A stretch of DNA of 51,710 nt from a virus. The stretch is taken from positions 1 to 51,710 of IMG/VR virus record IMGVR_UViG_3300042352_001329; one strand, 5' to 3'. Under the pieces are notes generated by a model. The model had not been told where the DNA came from and made no database searches. It was given only the letters and a program-made list of their open reading frames with translations. Both the position numbers and the translations under genes were made by a program. Shown here piece after piece: positions 7,184 to 15,471 of this stretch. Within the stretch, counting starts at the first letter, position 1. Every line of letters begins with the position of its first letter.

Positions 7184-7813
7184 ATGTCATACTTCAAAAA
7201 ATTTGGCGCTTTTATTAATGAAGAAGAATCTTCAGAAGAGAAATTAGCCAAACTTGCTAGATTAAAGGAACTTGGTTTACTTGATACTGATCAATACCGA
7301 GATGATTCCAAACAAATACGAAGAGATGCAATGCTTGCTGCTAAAGACAGAGGAGACTATGCAGGAACAGCTCTTCCAGAAATTAGAGAAGTTCTAGATT
7401 CTCCAGAAGCTCAATTACTTAGAGACAAAGGTCTAGAAGTAGTTTCAAGTCCAACTCAACTCTTAAATGGTACCCTTGTTTGGGCAAAACCTGGTTATAG
7501 AAGATCAGATGGTTGGGGTTTAGGATTTTTTCCTGGCCCAAGTAAAATCCGCCGAATGACTCCAAAAGGAATTAATCTTGGAGTTTGGGGTCGTCGTACA
7601 GGTTCGATGGATGTTGAAATGAAAGCTATCCCAACATCAGCTTATTCAAACGAAACTGAGTTTTATAGAATTGCAATGAAATGGGCAGCTGAACATATTG
7701 ATTGGGACCAATTAGAAATGGCTGAAAAGAAGAGCCGTGAAGCTTGGAGATATTACGTAAAAGGAAAAACTAAACAAGGTTATTTTAACGATGAGAATAA
7801 TAGAATCATTTAA
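7184..7813 (+). CDS. Head-targeted protein of unknown function (CTS-like N-terminus)
   Basis: 209 residues starting MSYFKKFGAFINE|E, a CTS-like leader with an I-N-E cut site at residue 13. A charged helical region follows, then a glycine/tryptophan-rich centre (SDGWGLGFFPGPS near 107-120). No recognised family. It is the first gene of a late operon in which all four genes carry such leaders; its end overlaps the next gene by 23 nt. Confidence 0.78.
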   Translation: MSYFKKFGAFINEEESSEEKLAKLARLKELGLLDTDQYRDDSKQIRRDAMLAAKDRGDYAGTALPEIREVLDSPEAQLLRDKGLEVVSSPTQLLNGTLVWAKPGYRRSDGWGLGFFPGPSKIRRMTPKGINLGVWGRRTGSMDVEMKAIPTSAYSNETEFYRIAMKWAAEHIDWDQLEMAEKKSREAWRYYVKGKTKQGYFNDENNRII

Positions 7814-9422
7814 TAGCTGGAAACGTTCGAGCAGACTCTTAACTGAGAATGTTCAAGCAGCTAAACAATATATGTTAAAACGTTTTGCACAAGCAAAAGG
7901 AATTGAAGTTTCTGAAATTACACCAGAAGATCAAGCCAGAGTTTTTGCAAATGAAGATTATAAAAAAGTTCTTCAATTAATTCAGCCTCTTCCTGGTTAT
8001 GCTGCAACTTTTGTTAGATTCAGATTTGACCACCGAGTTTCATTTGAACAACTACAACAGCTACTTGATAAAATCAAAGCCAATTCCCAATTTCTTGGAG
8101 AATTATCAATTCCAATTATTGAATTTCCGAATCAAGAAAAGGTAAATGGCGTTCCTGCGTTTGAAGCCTTAATGGATGAGTTTAATCAAATTGAAACTCG
8201 TCGTAAAGCAAAATGGATTCTTAATGAATTACCAGGAAATTTACGTAGAGCTGCTAGAGAATTACCAAAAGAAAATTTACAGAGATTATTCAATGCTGCA
8301 ACTATCATGAATGATTTAGGAGATGAGGTTAAAGTTCGTCTCTTAAAGAAAGCCAAGGCATTTACTGATCCAATGGATTTTGTAGTTTATGCTGAAAATT
8401 ATGTTAAAGGTTACTTAAATTCTGATGTTCAAAGTAAGATTAATAAATTAGAAGAGTTAGAGCCAGAAGGTTCTGTAATCTATGCGGACGATCGTTACCT
8501 AATGTTAAGTGCGCGCACAGAAAAAGCGCAAAAGGAATTATGCTCAGTTGCAAACTGGTGTATTAATAGAGGAAGTTTTAATAATCGCCAATACGGTGGA
8601 GGTGCTGTACAAATTAATACATTTGATTTTGGTTTACCTCCAACCGATCCACATCACTTAATTGGAACTACTATTTCTTATGATGGTAAAGTTACATATA
8701 GTCACGATATTAATGACCATAGTGTTAAAACAACTGATGATATTACTAAACATCTTGAAAAGTTTGGCTATCCGGAAAAAATGATTAAGACTCTACTTAC
8801 AGTATTTCCAATTGAGGCAATGATTAAAAAGGTAATTACTGAATTAAATCTTGATAAAAAGTCTCCAATTCAAGTATTAGACTCTGTTATTAAAGCAAGC
8901 TATAAAGTAAATCCAGAAGACGATCAAGAATCTGCAAGAGTAATTCTTAATATCTTAATGGAAAGAATTGCACCAGCAGTTAAAGAAGAAGAGATTATTG
9001 CTCTTTATATGAAGTTTGGTGTAATGTCAATTTTTTCTGCTAAACTATTTAATATGTTACTTCCAAATATCGATCCTCAAACCCGAGCAGAGGTTATTCA
9101 AAATGCAAAAGCAATTTTAGATGAGATTAAAGGTTATGCAAGTACTGGACTATTTAAATATCCACAATTGCTAAATGCCGTTAAGTCTGAGCCTAAAATT
9201 ATAGAACTACTTGGTGAAAGTATTGTAAATGAGTTCTATGCAGCAGAACCTGCAATTAAAGAGCCTACTACTAAACCTAGAGTAACTCCAAGACCAGGTC
9301 CAATTCCAACTAAAAAACCTTCAGTTAAGCCTGAACCAAGCGCAACGGCTGAAGATGTTATTAAAAGATTTGAAATGGAATTAAAAAAATTAGGTACTAC
9401 ACCAAAGGAATTCCTTAAGTAA
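7791..9422 (+). CDS. Large head-targeted protein with WC motif (CTS-like N-terminus)
   Basis: 543 residues starting MRIIESFNSWKRSSRLLTE|N; the first seven residues equal those of the nucleotidyltransferase gene at 20498. Residues 60-240 are helical. ELCSVANWCINRGSF near 256-270, then IGTTISYDGKVTYSHD about 40 residues on, recalls a pattern seen in large phage proteins (WC, then F/Y, then iG..i..dGk), of unknown function. Residues 488-525 are a proline/lysine/threonine linker, followed by a short C-terminal helix. It starts inside the end of the preceding gene, so translation is coupled. No catalytic motif recognised. Confidence 0.78.
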   Translation: MRIIESFNSWKRSSRLLTENVQAAKQYMLKRFAQAKGIEVSEITPEDQARVFANEDYKKVLQLIQPLPGYAATFVRFRFDHRVSFEQLQQLLDKIKANSQFLGELSIPIIEFPNQEKVNGVPAFEALMDEFNQIETRRKAKWILNELPGNLRRAARELPKENLQRLFNAATIMNDLGDEVKVRLLKKAKAFTDPMDFVVYAENYVKGYLNSDVQSKINKLEELEPEGSVIYADDRYLMLSARTEKAQKELCSVANWCINRGSFNNRQYGGGAVQINTFDFGLPPTDPHHLIGTTISYDGKVTYSHDINDHSVKTTDDITKHLEKFGYPEKMIKTLLTVFPIEAMIKKVITELNLDKKSPIQVLDSVIKASYKVNPEDDQESARVILNILMERIAPAVKEEEIIALYMKFGVMSIFSAKLFNMLLPNIDPQTRAEVIQNAKAILDEIKGYASTGLFKYPQLLNAVKSEPKIIELLGESIVNEFYAAEPAIKEPTTKPRVTPRPGPIPTKKPSVKPEPSATAEDVIKRFEMELKKLGTTPKEFLK

Positions 9423-9423
9423 T

Positions 9424-10713
9424 ATGAAAACACTAAAACAATTTTTACAAGAGGCAAGTTTACAGGGAAATCCTGGAACTCCTGGCGAATATTTAAAGGG
9501 AGTTGAGCGTAGAGCAATGCAGGATGTTCAAGGTACAGAACAACGACTTGGCAGAGAAATGGGTCAATTTATGCAGTTTGTTGGACAGGTTCAGCAAATG
9601 CAAACTCCTCAAGTTAAAGCTCAATTAGAAAAACTTGCAGAAGATATTATTATGCAAGAATATGGTTCAATCTTAGGCCAAACTAAATTAATTATAAAAT
9701 TTCCACAACAGGGTCAAATTCAACAAATGATGGAACCAGTTGAAATGGAAACGCCAGAAGACCAAAAAGAAATTACCGATCCAGGTACAATTGCAGCAAT
9801 TAATAAACGTAAATTGGGAAATGCAATTATGCAAGGTGAAGCCAAAAACGCAAAGCGCATGTTAGCTTTACCTGAAACAATGGATGGAATGATTAAAATT
9901 TTTGGACCAGCCGATGCTGCAAAAATGGTAGAGCTTCTTAAGAAAATTACTGATATTGCATCCGCACTCGATTGGAGAATTCCACTTGAAGTTCAAAAAC
10001 AAATGTGGGAAAGAGATAAGAGCGGATTTAGCGGTTCGGTTGATGTTGATTGGAAACCGATTAAGAATGACGAGCAAACTGCTGATGAAATTCTTAAGTC
10101 ATTAGAGAGTGGAGATATTGAAACTCCAGAAATTGAAGATTCTCTTAATGAAATGGAACCTACTATTACTGCATTAGGTACAGACTTTGCAATGTTGTTA
10201 CACGAAACAATTAAAGGTATTTACAAATTAATTGGAGCAGCTGCAATTCCAGAAGACGAAGAAGAGGCTCAAAAAGTTATTGCAAATACTGGAACTCTTA
10301 GCGATGAATTAGAAGATTTAAGATACGGCCCTTATTTAGCAGCAGATCTTAGAGATTTTGTAAATCGTTTTACTGAAAGAGTTGAGATTGAAAATATTAG
10401 AGAACATGTATTTGGTAAACTAATGCAAATGGAGTCTACTCAATTTTTACAACTAATGAAAGAGATCTTTAGTGAAGATGCTGGAGCAACTGCTAAAATG
10501 AAAGAAATTATTTCAGAAATTGAACAAGAAATAAGCGATTGGGAAAGAAGTCAATTTGATGAAGAGGTTCCAGATTTTGGAATCGAGCCTTCACAAAGCG
10601 AACCTGCTGACCTATCACAATTAAGTAAAAAAGAAATCCAAACCCTAATTGATGCTGCACTAGATGCAGGTGATTATGCTGAGGTTGGAAAACTTGCAAA
10701 ATATTTAGATTAA
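9424..10713 (+). CDS. Head-targeted helical protein (near-perfect T4-like CTS)
   Basis: 429 residues. The start MKTLKQFLQE|A is very close to the T4 internal-protein leader (MKTYQEFIAE|A) with cleavage after L-Q-E at residue 10. The body is acidic, glutamine- and methionine-rich, and almost entirely helical, without membrane segments. LLHETIKGIYKLIG near 258-271 is a distinctive central helix. The C-terminal 40 residues form another helical hairpin. Its length and helicity would suit a prohead core or internal head protein. It begins 1 nt after the preceding stop codon and ends 1 nt before the next gene. Confidence 0.8.
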   Translation: MKTLKQFLQEASLQGNPGTPGEYLKGVERRAMQDVQGTEQRLGREMGQFMQFVGQVQQMQTPQVKAQLEKLAEDIIMQEYGSILGQTKLIIKFPQQGQIQQMMEPVEMETPEDQKEITDPGTIAAINKRKLGNAIMQGEAKNAKRMLALPETMDGMIKIFGPADAAKMVELLKKITDIASALDWRIPLEVQKQMWERDKSGFSGSVDVDWKPIKNDEQTADEILKSLESGDIETPEIEDSLNEMEPTITALGTDFAMLLHETIKGIYKLIGAAAIPEDEEEAQKVIANTGTLSDELEDLRYGPYLAADLRDFVNRFTERVEIENIREHVFGKLMQMESTQFLQLMKEIFSEDAGATAKMKEIISEIEQEISDWERSQFDEEVPDFGIEPSQSEPADLSQLSKKEIQTLIDAALDAGDYAEVGKLAKYLD

Positions 10714-10714
10714 T

Positions 10715-11365
10715 ATGAAAATTCAAAGATTTAACCAATTTATAAATGAAAGTGAAGGTTATTTAGATGAACCATCTAATGAATTAGCTAATGAACTTTT
10801 ACAAAAAATTGCAGAGGGTATGAATAACTCAAGTAGTTATATGGTACACTTAGACGAAAAAAACAGTACACTCCATATTGATCAAGATTGGAATGTTGAT
10901 GACCTAAACTTTCAAGGTGAAGAGCCTAGAGTTTATGCAAGCTATGCAGTTAGGCTTAAACTTGCTTTTGAAGATGATGAGTCTCAATTATCACCAGAAT
11001 TAGTTAGGCTTTGGAAATTAGGATTAGCGCCAATTACTGACTTAATTAAAGGGTTTGATCATTCATGGGCATTTAGTGTTGATTCAAAGGACGTTCCACA
11101 ATTGGAAATTATGGAAGGCGATTTAAGTTCATACGAATTTATATCAATTGAAGATCTTACTGGCGGCACTATGGATAATTTAGACGATATTGATGCTTTT
11201 TGTAATGAAATTGAAGAAACTCTTAATGGTTGGTTAGATGAACAAACTTACATGCTATATGATAGAGTTCAAGAAGAATTAGATATGATTGCTGGAGAAG
11301 ACGAGGATGATGAGGAAGAGGATGAAGAGTTTGATGATAATGGAGAATATTCCGATGAGGATTAA
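10715..11365 (+). CDS. Acidic head-targeted protein (CTS-like N-terminus)
   Basis: 216 residues starting MKIQRFNQFINE|S, a CTS-like leader with an I-N-E cut site at residue 12. The body is acidic, ending in a tail of about 30 residues that is almost all D and E. Such tails occur in scaffold/core proteins and DNA mimics. No family recognised. Last gene of the late operon that begins at 7184; two hairpins follow. Confidence 0.78.
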   Translation: MKIQRFNQFINESEGYLDEPSNELANELLQKIAEGMNNSSSYMVHLDEKNSTLHIDQDWNVDDLNFQGEEPRVYASYAVRLKLAFEDDESQLSPELVRLWKLGLAPITDLIKGFDHSWAFSVDSKDVPQLEIMEGDLSSYEFISIEDLTGGTMDNLDDIDAFCNEIEETLNGWLDEQTYMLYDRVQEELDMIAGEDEDDEEEDEEFDDNGEYSDED

Positions 11366-11372
11366 AGATAGT

Positions 11373-11390
11373 TGAGGTTTGAAGACCTCA
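11373..11390 (+). repeat. Short hairpin after late operon
   Basis: TGAGGT, loop TTGAAG, ACCTCA. It lacks a T-run and may stabilise the 3' end of the message ahead of the true terminator at 11418. Confidence 0.5.
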
Positions 11391-11417
11391 CTTAGGACCG
11401 GGACTAGTTCACGGATT

Positions 11418-11450
11418 GGGCAGGGAATTCGCTACTCTCTGCCCTTATTT
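11418..11450 (+). terminator. Rho-independent terminator
   Basis: GGGCAG (11418-11423) pairs with CTGCCC (11439-11444) and is followed by TTATTTTTTATT, ending the late operon. It overlaps the end of the converging gene. Confidence 0.65.
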
Positions 11451-11924
11451 TTTATTAGAGTTTCCAATATATTGGTTAAAGACATGTTGAACTAACCATT
11501 GCTCAACATTAGGAATCATTTGTAAAAATTCCAATTCCCATAAGTAACAATCAGCCTCTTCTAAAGTAGGGTCTTTAAATACAAGACCATTCCTGGAGAT
11601 CCATAGATGTCTGCTCTCGTGAACAATTACTGAGGCTATATTGTTTATTGACCCAAGTTTAAAATCATCCCTAGATATCACGATTGTTCCAGGTTCAGCT
11701 CCTTTACCAGGCTGAGTCGTTGATACTTTTCCATTCCACATTGAAATATGATTACAAGATTCTTCAACCATTTTCCAATGTTTAGGTGAAGTCTTTTTAA
11801 TAATGACTAGAGCTGAATCGACTTGAGTTGACCAGCCATCCCCACCTTTATCTACAACAATTTGAGCATTTGCCCAATTTGTTATAAAAAACAGGATAAT
11901 TACAATTATAAAATGTCTCAACAT
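11445..11924 (-). CDS. Secreted putative zinc metallopeptidase (HExxH)
   Basis: 159 residues. Residues 1-20 are a signal peptide ending WANA|Q. VIVHESRHLW (99-108) contains HESRH, a gluzincin/metzincin-type HExxH zinc motif, and LEEADC (121-126) places a possible third ligand or helix glutamate about 16-18 residues later, as in many small M-type peptidases. Family length is short, so it is minimal. It would act outside the phage-making cytoplasm, in the host periplasm or surface. No promoter motif is clear; the upstream gap carries the terminator of the next gene. Confidence 0.65.
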   Translation of the reverse strand: MLRHFIIVIILFFITNWANAQIVVDKGGDGWSTQVDSALVIIKKTSPKHWKMVEESCNHISMWNGKVSTTQPGKGAEPGTIVISRDDFKLGSINNIASVIVHESRHLWISRNGLVFKDPTLEEADCYLWELEFLQMIPNVEQWLVQHVFNQYIGNSNKK

Positions 11925-11934
11925 AGCTAAAAAA

Positions 11935-11956
11935 AGCCGAGGTTTTAAGCTCGGCT
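11935..11956 (-). terminator. Rho-independent terminator
   Basis: AGCCGAG, loop of about 8, CTCGGCT, followed on the minus strand by seven T. It ends the gene at 11968-12591 just before the secreted peptidase gene. Confidence 0.85.
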
Positions 11957-11967
11957 CTAAATTTTAA

Positions 11968-12591
11968 TTAAAGATCTTTTGGTTCTTTGCCGGTTGCCTT
12001 TCTTATAAAAGCAGCAGCTGCCGCTTCAGGGTCCTTTGCCCAACCAAAATATTTTTTAGATTTTTGTTTAAAATCTTTTGCACCTTTTTCCTGATCCTTA
12101 AGCATTTTTTTCATTTCTGCTTTTTTTAGATTTGGAAATTTTTTATCAGCATCTTTTAATACTTCAGCTCTTTTCTTTTCTAAAATAATAAAATCTGAGC
12201 ATCTCATTACTCTTTTACTTTCAAAACCATCATATGAAGGTTCATCGTCTAATACTGAGTCCATCCACGCTTGTTTCTTAAGGTGAGCTTTTTTAGCTTT
12301 CATTTCAGCGTGTTCTTTGCGTTTAAGATAGTCAGTATCTTCAGCTGATAATTTTTTATGTAAATCTAAGATTCTAATAGCCAGCTCTTTTTTCATTGGG
12401 TGGCCCTTAGGAAGCTCTCTAAGTTTAGCTTGTAGCTCTTTTAATTCAGCTTCATCGCCAGATCCGTGTACTGGCTCATCTTTTTCTACTGGTTCAAAAT
12501 CATCTTCAAAATCAAATTTTGAGGCTGGAGTAGCGTCGAAGTCGTCTGGATTGAACTCCATTTCGTCTTCTTCATGGAATCTAGGTTTCAT
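11968..12591 (-). CDS. Highly charged helical protein of unknown function
   Basis: 207 residues. The first 55 residues are very acidic, the rest is lysine-rich and helical (KKAHLKKQ, KKAEMKKML and similar). The C-terminus AAAAAFIRKATGKEP looks like a distinct helical tail. No membrane segments and no domain recognised. The acidic-then-basic layout suggests nucleic-acid or protein scaffolding, which is inference only. It is monocistronic, with its own terminator. Confidence 0.6.
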   Translation of the reverse strand: MKPRFHEEDEMEFNPDDFDATPASKFDFEDDFEPVEKDEPVHGSGDEAELKELQAKLRELPKGHPMKKELAIRILDLHKKLSAEDTDYLKRKEHAEMKAKKAHLKKQAWMDSVLDDEPSYDGFESKRVMRCSDFIILEKKRAEVLKDADKKFPNLKKAEMKKMLKDQEKGAKDFKQKSKKYFGWAKDPEAAAAAFIRKATGKEPKDL

Positions 12592-12631
12592 TGGAATAGA
12601 CTCGTTATTTTAGTTTATCTATCTTAGTGAC

Positions 12632-12641
12632 GATAAATAAT
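12632..12641 (+). promoter_or_regulatory. Late-type promoter motif
   Basis: GATAAATAAT, ending 26 nt before the ATG at 12668. Confidence 0.55.
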
Positions 12642-12667
12642 AATGTAGTACAAGATAATTAAATCAT

Positions 12668-13519
12668 ATGCAAAACATGCAAGTTAGACAATTTATAGAC
12701 TGGGTATCTGAAGCAATGGCTCCAGCCAAAACATATACAAAAAAGCTTTCTGAGTTAAATCCACAGCGTAAATACGTAGGTGATACTTATAATACTGATC
12801 TTTTTTTAAGATTTAAACATCTAGCTTCAATTCGTGATAAGCACGGAAAGAGGATTGGAGTTGAAAAATGGTTTGAGCTTGCTCAATTAGAAGATAAGGG
12901 CTTCTATTCAGCTGTGTTAGCTGATCAAATGGGACAACCTGATGTAAGGGAACTTTGGAGAGATATGATGGGTCGTAATGCAAGTAAAGTTAAAGGTCAA
13001 GTTAATTTTAAGGATCCATTTAAAGGAAGCGAAGATACTGAGGATGAAGTTAGAGATTTAAGTTTAAGCGAAAGTGTTGAAGAGCCTATCACTGCACCTT
13101 CTCAATTAGATTCGGCATGGACTCTAGTTATTACCTATCCAAACGATAAGTTATATGATACAGCTTCCCCATATTTTGAAAAACTTGGAATTGCTTTTGC
13201 AAATTTAGAAAATCAAACAATCTATTTCGATGGAGCCGAGGTTAGCGAAGCATATTTTACAAAGGACCATATGCTTGCAATTGAAGCACATGAAATTGGC
13301 CATTCTATTGCAAATCATAAAGGCGAACCATACTATTCAAAAAGACAAGAACAGGAAGCAGATTGGCTTGGAATTAATTTATTAATCCAATATAATAAAA
13401 CAAAGGCTGGAAATTTATTAGCTGAAAGATTTAGTCAACACTATGGCATGGCGTATACTGACTTACCTAATTCAGAGGAGCTTACCGAGCTCCTAGAAGA
13501 TTATCTGTCAGATAAATAA
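12668..13519 (+). CDS. Head-targeted HEIGH zinc metallopeptidase (CTS-like N-terminus)
   Basis: 283 residues. The leader MQNMQVRQFIDWVSE|A fits the CTS pattern with a V-S-E cut at residue 15; a second ATG at 12677 would give the tighter form MQVRQFIDWVSE. Residues 25-130 are a helical region. The catalytic domain near 150-260 has EAHEIGHSIANH with HEIGH at 208-212 and EQEAD at 228-232, giving the third zinc ligand in the way of M48-like and ImmA-like peptidases. It is probably packaged and may cut a host protein on entry, which is inference. Late-type promoter upstream; a small membrane protein gene follows. Confidence 0.8.
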   Translation: MQNMQVRQFIDWVSEAMAPAKTYTKKLSELNPQRKYVGDTYNTDLFLRFKHLASIRDKHGKRIGVEKWFELAQLEDKGFYSAVLADQMGQPDVRELWRDMMGRNASKVKGQVNFKDPFKGSEDTEDEVRDLSLSESVEEPITAPSQLDSAWTLVITYPNDKLYDTASPYFEKLGIAFANLENQTIYFDGAEVSEAYFTKDHMLAIEAHEIGHSIANHKGEPYYSKRQEQEADWLGINLLIQYNKTKAGNLLAERFSQHYGMAYTDLPNSEELTELLEDYLSDK

Positions 13520-13536
13520 TAAAAAATCTTTCAATC

Positions 13537-13821
13537 ATGGCTCTACCTAAAATCGGGGATATCAAGAAGTTTTCGTTTGGCGAAATGACTTCAAACGATA
13601 CAGGCAAAACTTCTTCTACTTCAACTGCTGGAGTTTATATTATTTTTATTGGAGGTCTTTGTTTCCTATTAGGTTGCATTGACAAAATGTTTTTAGATAA
13701 ATCTATTGACATTATTAACCAATCTGTAATGTTTACAACAATCGGAGCAGCTCTACTTGGAGTTAAGAATGTAGTAGGAAGCGGTAAGAAAACTGAAGCT
13801 CCTGCTGAAGAAACTAAATAG
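13537..13821 (+). CDS. Small two-pass membrane protein
   Basis: 94 residues. Hydrophobic segments at about 32-48 and 63-78 separated by a short charged loop; C-terminus rich in A, E and K. The size and two segments would suit a holin or minor membrane protein, but nothing is specific. It lies 17 nt after the metallopeptidase gene and shares its late transcript, then a strong terminator follows. Confidence 0.6.
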   Translation: MALPKIGDIKKFSFGEMTSNDTGKTSSTSTAGVYIIFIGGLCFLLGCIDKMFLDKSIDIINQSVMFTTIGAALLGVKNVVGSGKKTEAPAEETK

Positions 13822-13843
13822 TTTTATCTAACCTAGATAAACC

Positions 13844-13870
13844 AAAAGAGGAGACTTAGTCTCCTCTTTT
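13844..13870. terminator. Bidirectional terminator hairpin
   Basis: AAAAGAGGAGAC, loop TTA, GTCTCCTCTTTT followed by more T. It separates the plus operon from the converging minus gene at 13871. Confidence 0.88.
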
Positions 13871-14131
13871 TTATTTTAAAATACTTGTAAGATAGTGTCC
13901 AATAAAACAGTGAATCCTGGGTATTCCTAATTTTTTCCTAAAAGAATTTTCTAAATCTGTAAGTGGACTAGCTCCACCATTCCAAATAAAATTAATTAAC
14001 ATAAAGATTATTGGAAATGCAAACCATGCTGGTGAATGTAAGAGCAGATGTGGTAAAACTGCTGCCATTGCAAAAAGAAGGATTCCGTGTAGAGCAGAGG
14101 TTAAAATTAACCCGATTTTGTAGTGTGTCAT
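13871..14131 (-). CDS. DUF2784-like small membrane protein
   Basis: 86 residues. Two or three hydrophobic segments (about 8-30 and 36-50), then ASPLTDLENSFRKKLGIP and FIGHYL near the C-terminus. The pattern PLT.LEN..R...G and FI.HYL is that of the DUF2784 membrane family, of unknown function. It overlaps the upstream gene by 4 nt (ATGA), so it is in the operon that contains the deacetylase-like enzyme. Confidence 0.6.
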   Translation of the reverse strand: MTHYKIGLILTSALHGILLFAMAAVLPHLLLHSPAWFAFPIIFMLINFIWNGGASPLTDLENSFRKKLGIPRIHCFIGHYLTSILK

Positions 14132-14322
14132 TTAAGAGGATCGGTGTAGAACTTTTTATAATCATAAAGATCAGCACACTTTTCATATTCCTCTCTAGAT
14201 TCTAACCAATGAATTACTTCATCAATTCTTGACCAGTATTTGGAATTATATCCATACTTATCGAGGTCCTTAAAGACCTTTTCCATTTCCTCATCGGACG
14301 TATTCTGCTTTGCCATGCGCAT
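14128..14322 (-). CDS. Small protein with EEYEKC motif
   Basis: 64 residues, helical. Near the C-terminus VIHWLESREEYEKCADL resembles segments in the proteins at 25438-25656 (EMINYFEGQEEFEKCEEL) and 47933-48196 (KKHFEKIEDYEMCQTC), and the UVR helical hairpin. It overlaps the deacetylase gene by 32 nt. An in-frame second ATG six bases later (14316) is an equally good start. Function unknown. Confidence 0.55.
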   Translation of the reverse strand: MRMAKQNTSDEEMEKVFKDLDKYGYNSKYWSRIDEVIHWLESREEYEKCADLYDYKKFYTDPLK

Positions 14323-15268
14323 ATGAATATTTTGGCTGTACCTTTATAGTATATTTAACCTCAAGGTTAAGCAAATTATTCATGCACTCAACAAAGTCTG
14401 CTGTATGTAAACTTAATACGCTTTGGTAATCGTCTTTTCTATAACCTCCAAATAGAGCACAACTTACAGGAAGAGGTCTTCCAAGTTTCTGGTCCATCTC
14501 TTTAACCCAATTCCAAAAAATTGTAGAGCACTCTAACCATTGATCGGTTGAACACTGGAAGCCTAAATCATCCCACTCATGTGAATCTGCTCCATGACAC
14601 CATACAACATATCCGATTTGGCCAGTTAAAATAGCCTCTTCTAGATTTTGTAGGTTCCATTTAAGATTATTAACATAGGCCTTACCTCTGCCAGTTGGAT
14701 TAATATTAAATTCAGTTGGAACAGCTTTATCTAAATCTTTAACAAATTCTCTAGAGTCTTCAATTGAATTTCCAAAGTGCCCGTCTAGATCTAAAAAGGC
14801 TCCACTTAATCCAAACTCTTCCAAGATTTTAATTGCAGCAATAACCTGACCGCTAAATGTACAAAAGCCGCTTCCTCCATCTGGTCTAGCATGGTGAAAT
14901 CCGCTGGTTGGACTAAAATGAACTTGATCTGGCTCTACAATAGAGCCTCTTATTGCAGCGTGCAGTGATGCATTAGTATAACGAACAGACTCTGCAAATT
15001 GGGTTGACCAATCTAATCCATTTGAGTTGCATCCTTTTTGTCCACTAAAAAATGAATTTACATATCTTTTGGTATGGGCAATCTTGAAATCTTTATTTGT
15101 ATAAGGGGTAAAATCTTCAACTATTTCAAAATTTTCAATTAATCCCTCTGCTTCAAAATTTTCAAGTAACCTCTTTGGTTTTAGCGGAGATTTGCTAAAA
15201 TTACCACCAGAGTCCTTTGCTAGGACCTGTTTAGGTGTGTAGTGTACTTTAATTTTGTTTTTTCTCAT
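14291..15268 (-). CDS. Histone-deacetylase-family hydrolase
   Basis: 325 residues of the arginase/deacetylase fold. All catalytic positions can be read: GFHHARPD (HH 125-126), GFCTF (134-138), DLDGHFGN (D160, D162, H164, zinc and potassium ligands), HGADSH (D228, zinc ligand) and GGY (274-276, transition-state tyrosine). The family removes acetyl or other acyl groups from lysines, polyamines or small amides using zinc. The second histidine of the usual DxHHG is F here, a non-ligand position. A phage copy could act on acetylated host or phage proteins or on polyamines; the substrate is unknown. It overlaps genes on both sides. Confidence 0.85.
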   Translation of the reverse strand: MRKNKIKVHYTPKQVLAKDSGGNFSKSPLKPKRLLENFEAEGLIENFEIVEDFTPYTNKDFKIAHTKRYVNSFFSGQKGCNSNGLDWSTQFAESVRYTNASLHAAIRGSIVEPDQVHFSPTSGFHHARPDGGSGFCTFSGQVIAAIKILEEFGLSGAFLDLDGHFGNSIEDSREFVKDLDKAVPTEFNINPTGRGKAYVNNLKWNLQNLEEAILTGQIGYVVWCHGADSHEWDDLGFQCSTDQWLECSTIFWNWVKEMDQKLGRPLPVSCALFGGYRKDDYQSVLSLHTADFVECMNNLLNLEVKYTIKVQPKYSYAHGKAEYVR

Positions 15269-15471
15269 AATCCTTGTAATATTGTAATACCAGAAATGGC
15301 CGAGACCAGTTGATCTAGGCTTTCTATATCTAATAATACCAAAAGATCGGTAAAAATGGCACCTGGGTATTCGTATTCAATTAGACCCCCTAGCTGCTCC
15401 AGGGCTACCCTGGTGACTGCCAGGGACTCATTTGGAACCCTAATTAAGTAACTATTCGTCATCGTCGTCAT
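15265..15471 (-). CDS. Small protein of unknown function
   Basis: 68 residues, hydrophobic and acidic, with no recognised motif. It starts within the aspartate-rich 3' end of the upstream gene (20 nt overlap) and overlaps the deacetylase gene by 4 nt. A later in-frame ATG at 15462 may be the true start. Part of the 13871-16198 operon. Confidence 0.5.
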   Translation of the reverse strand: MTTMTNSYLIRVPNESLAVTRVALEQLGGLIEYEYPGAIFTDLLVLLDIESLDQLVSAISGITILQGL

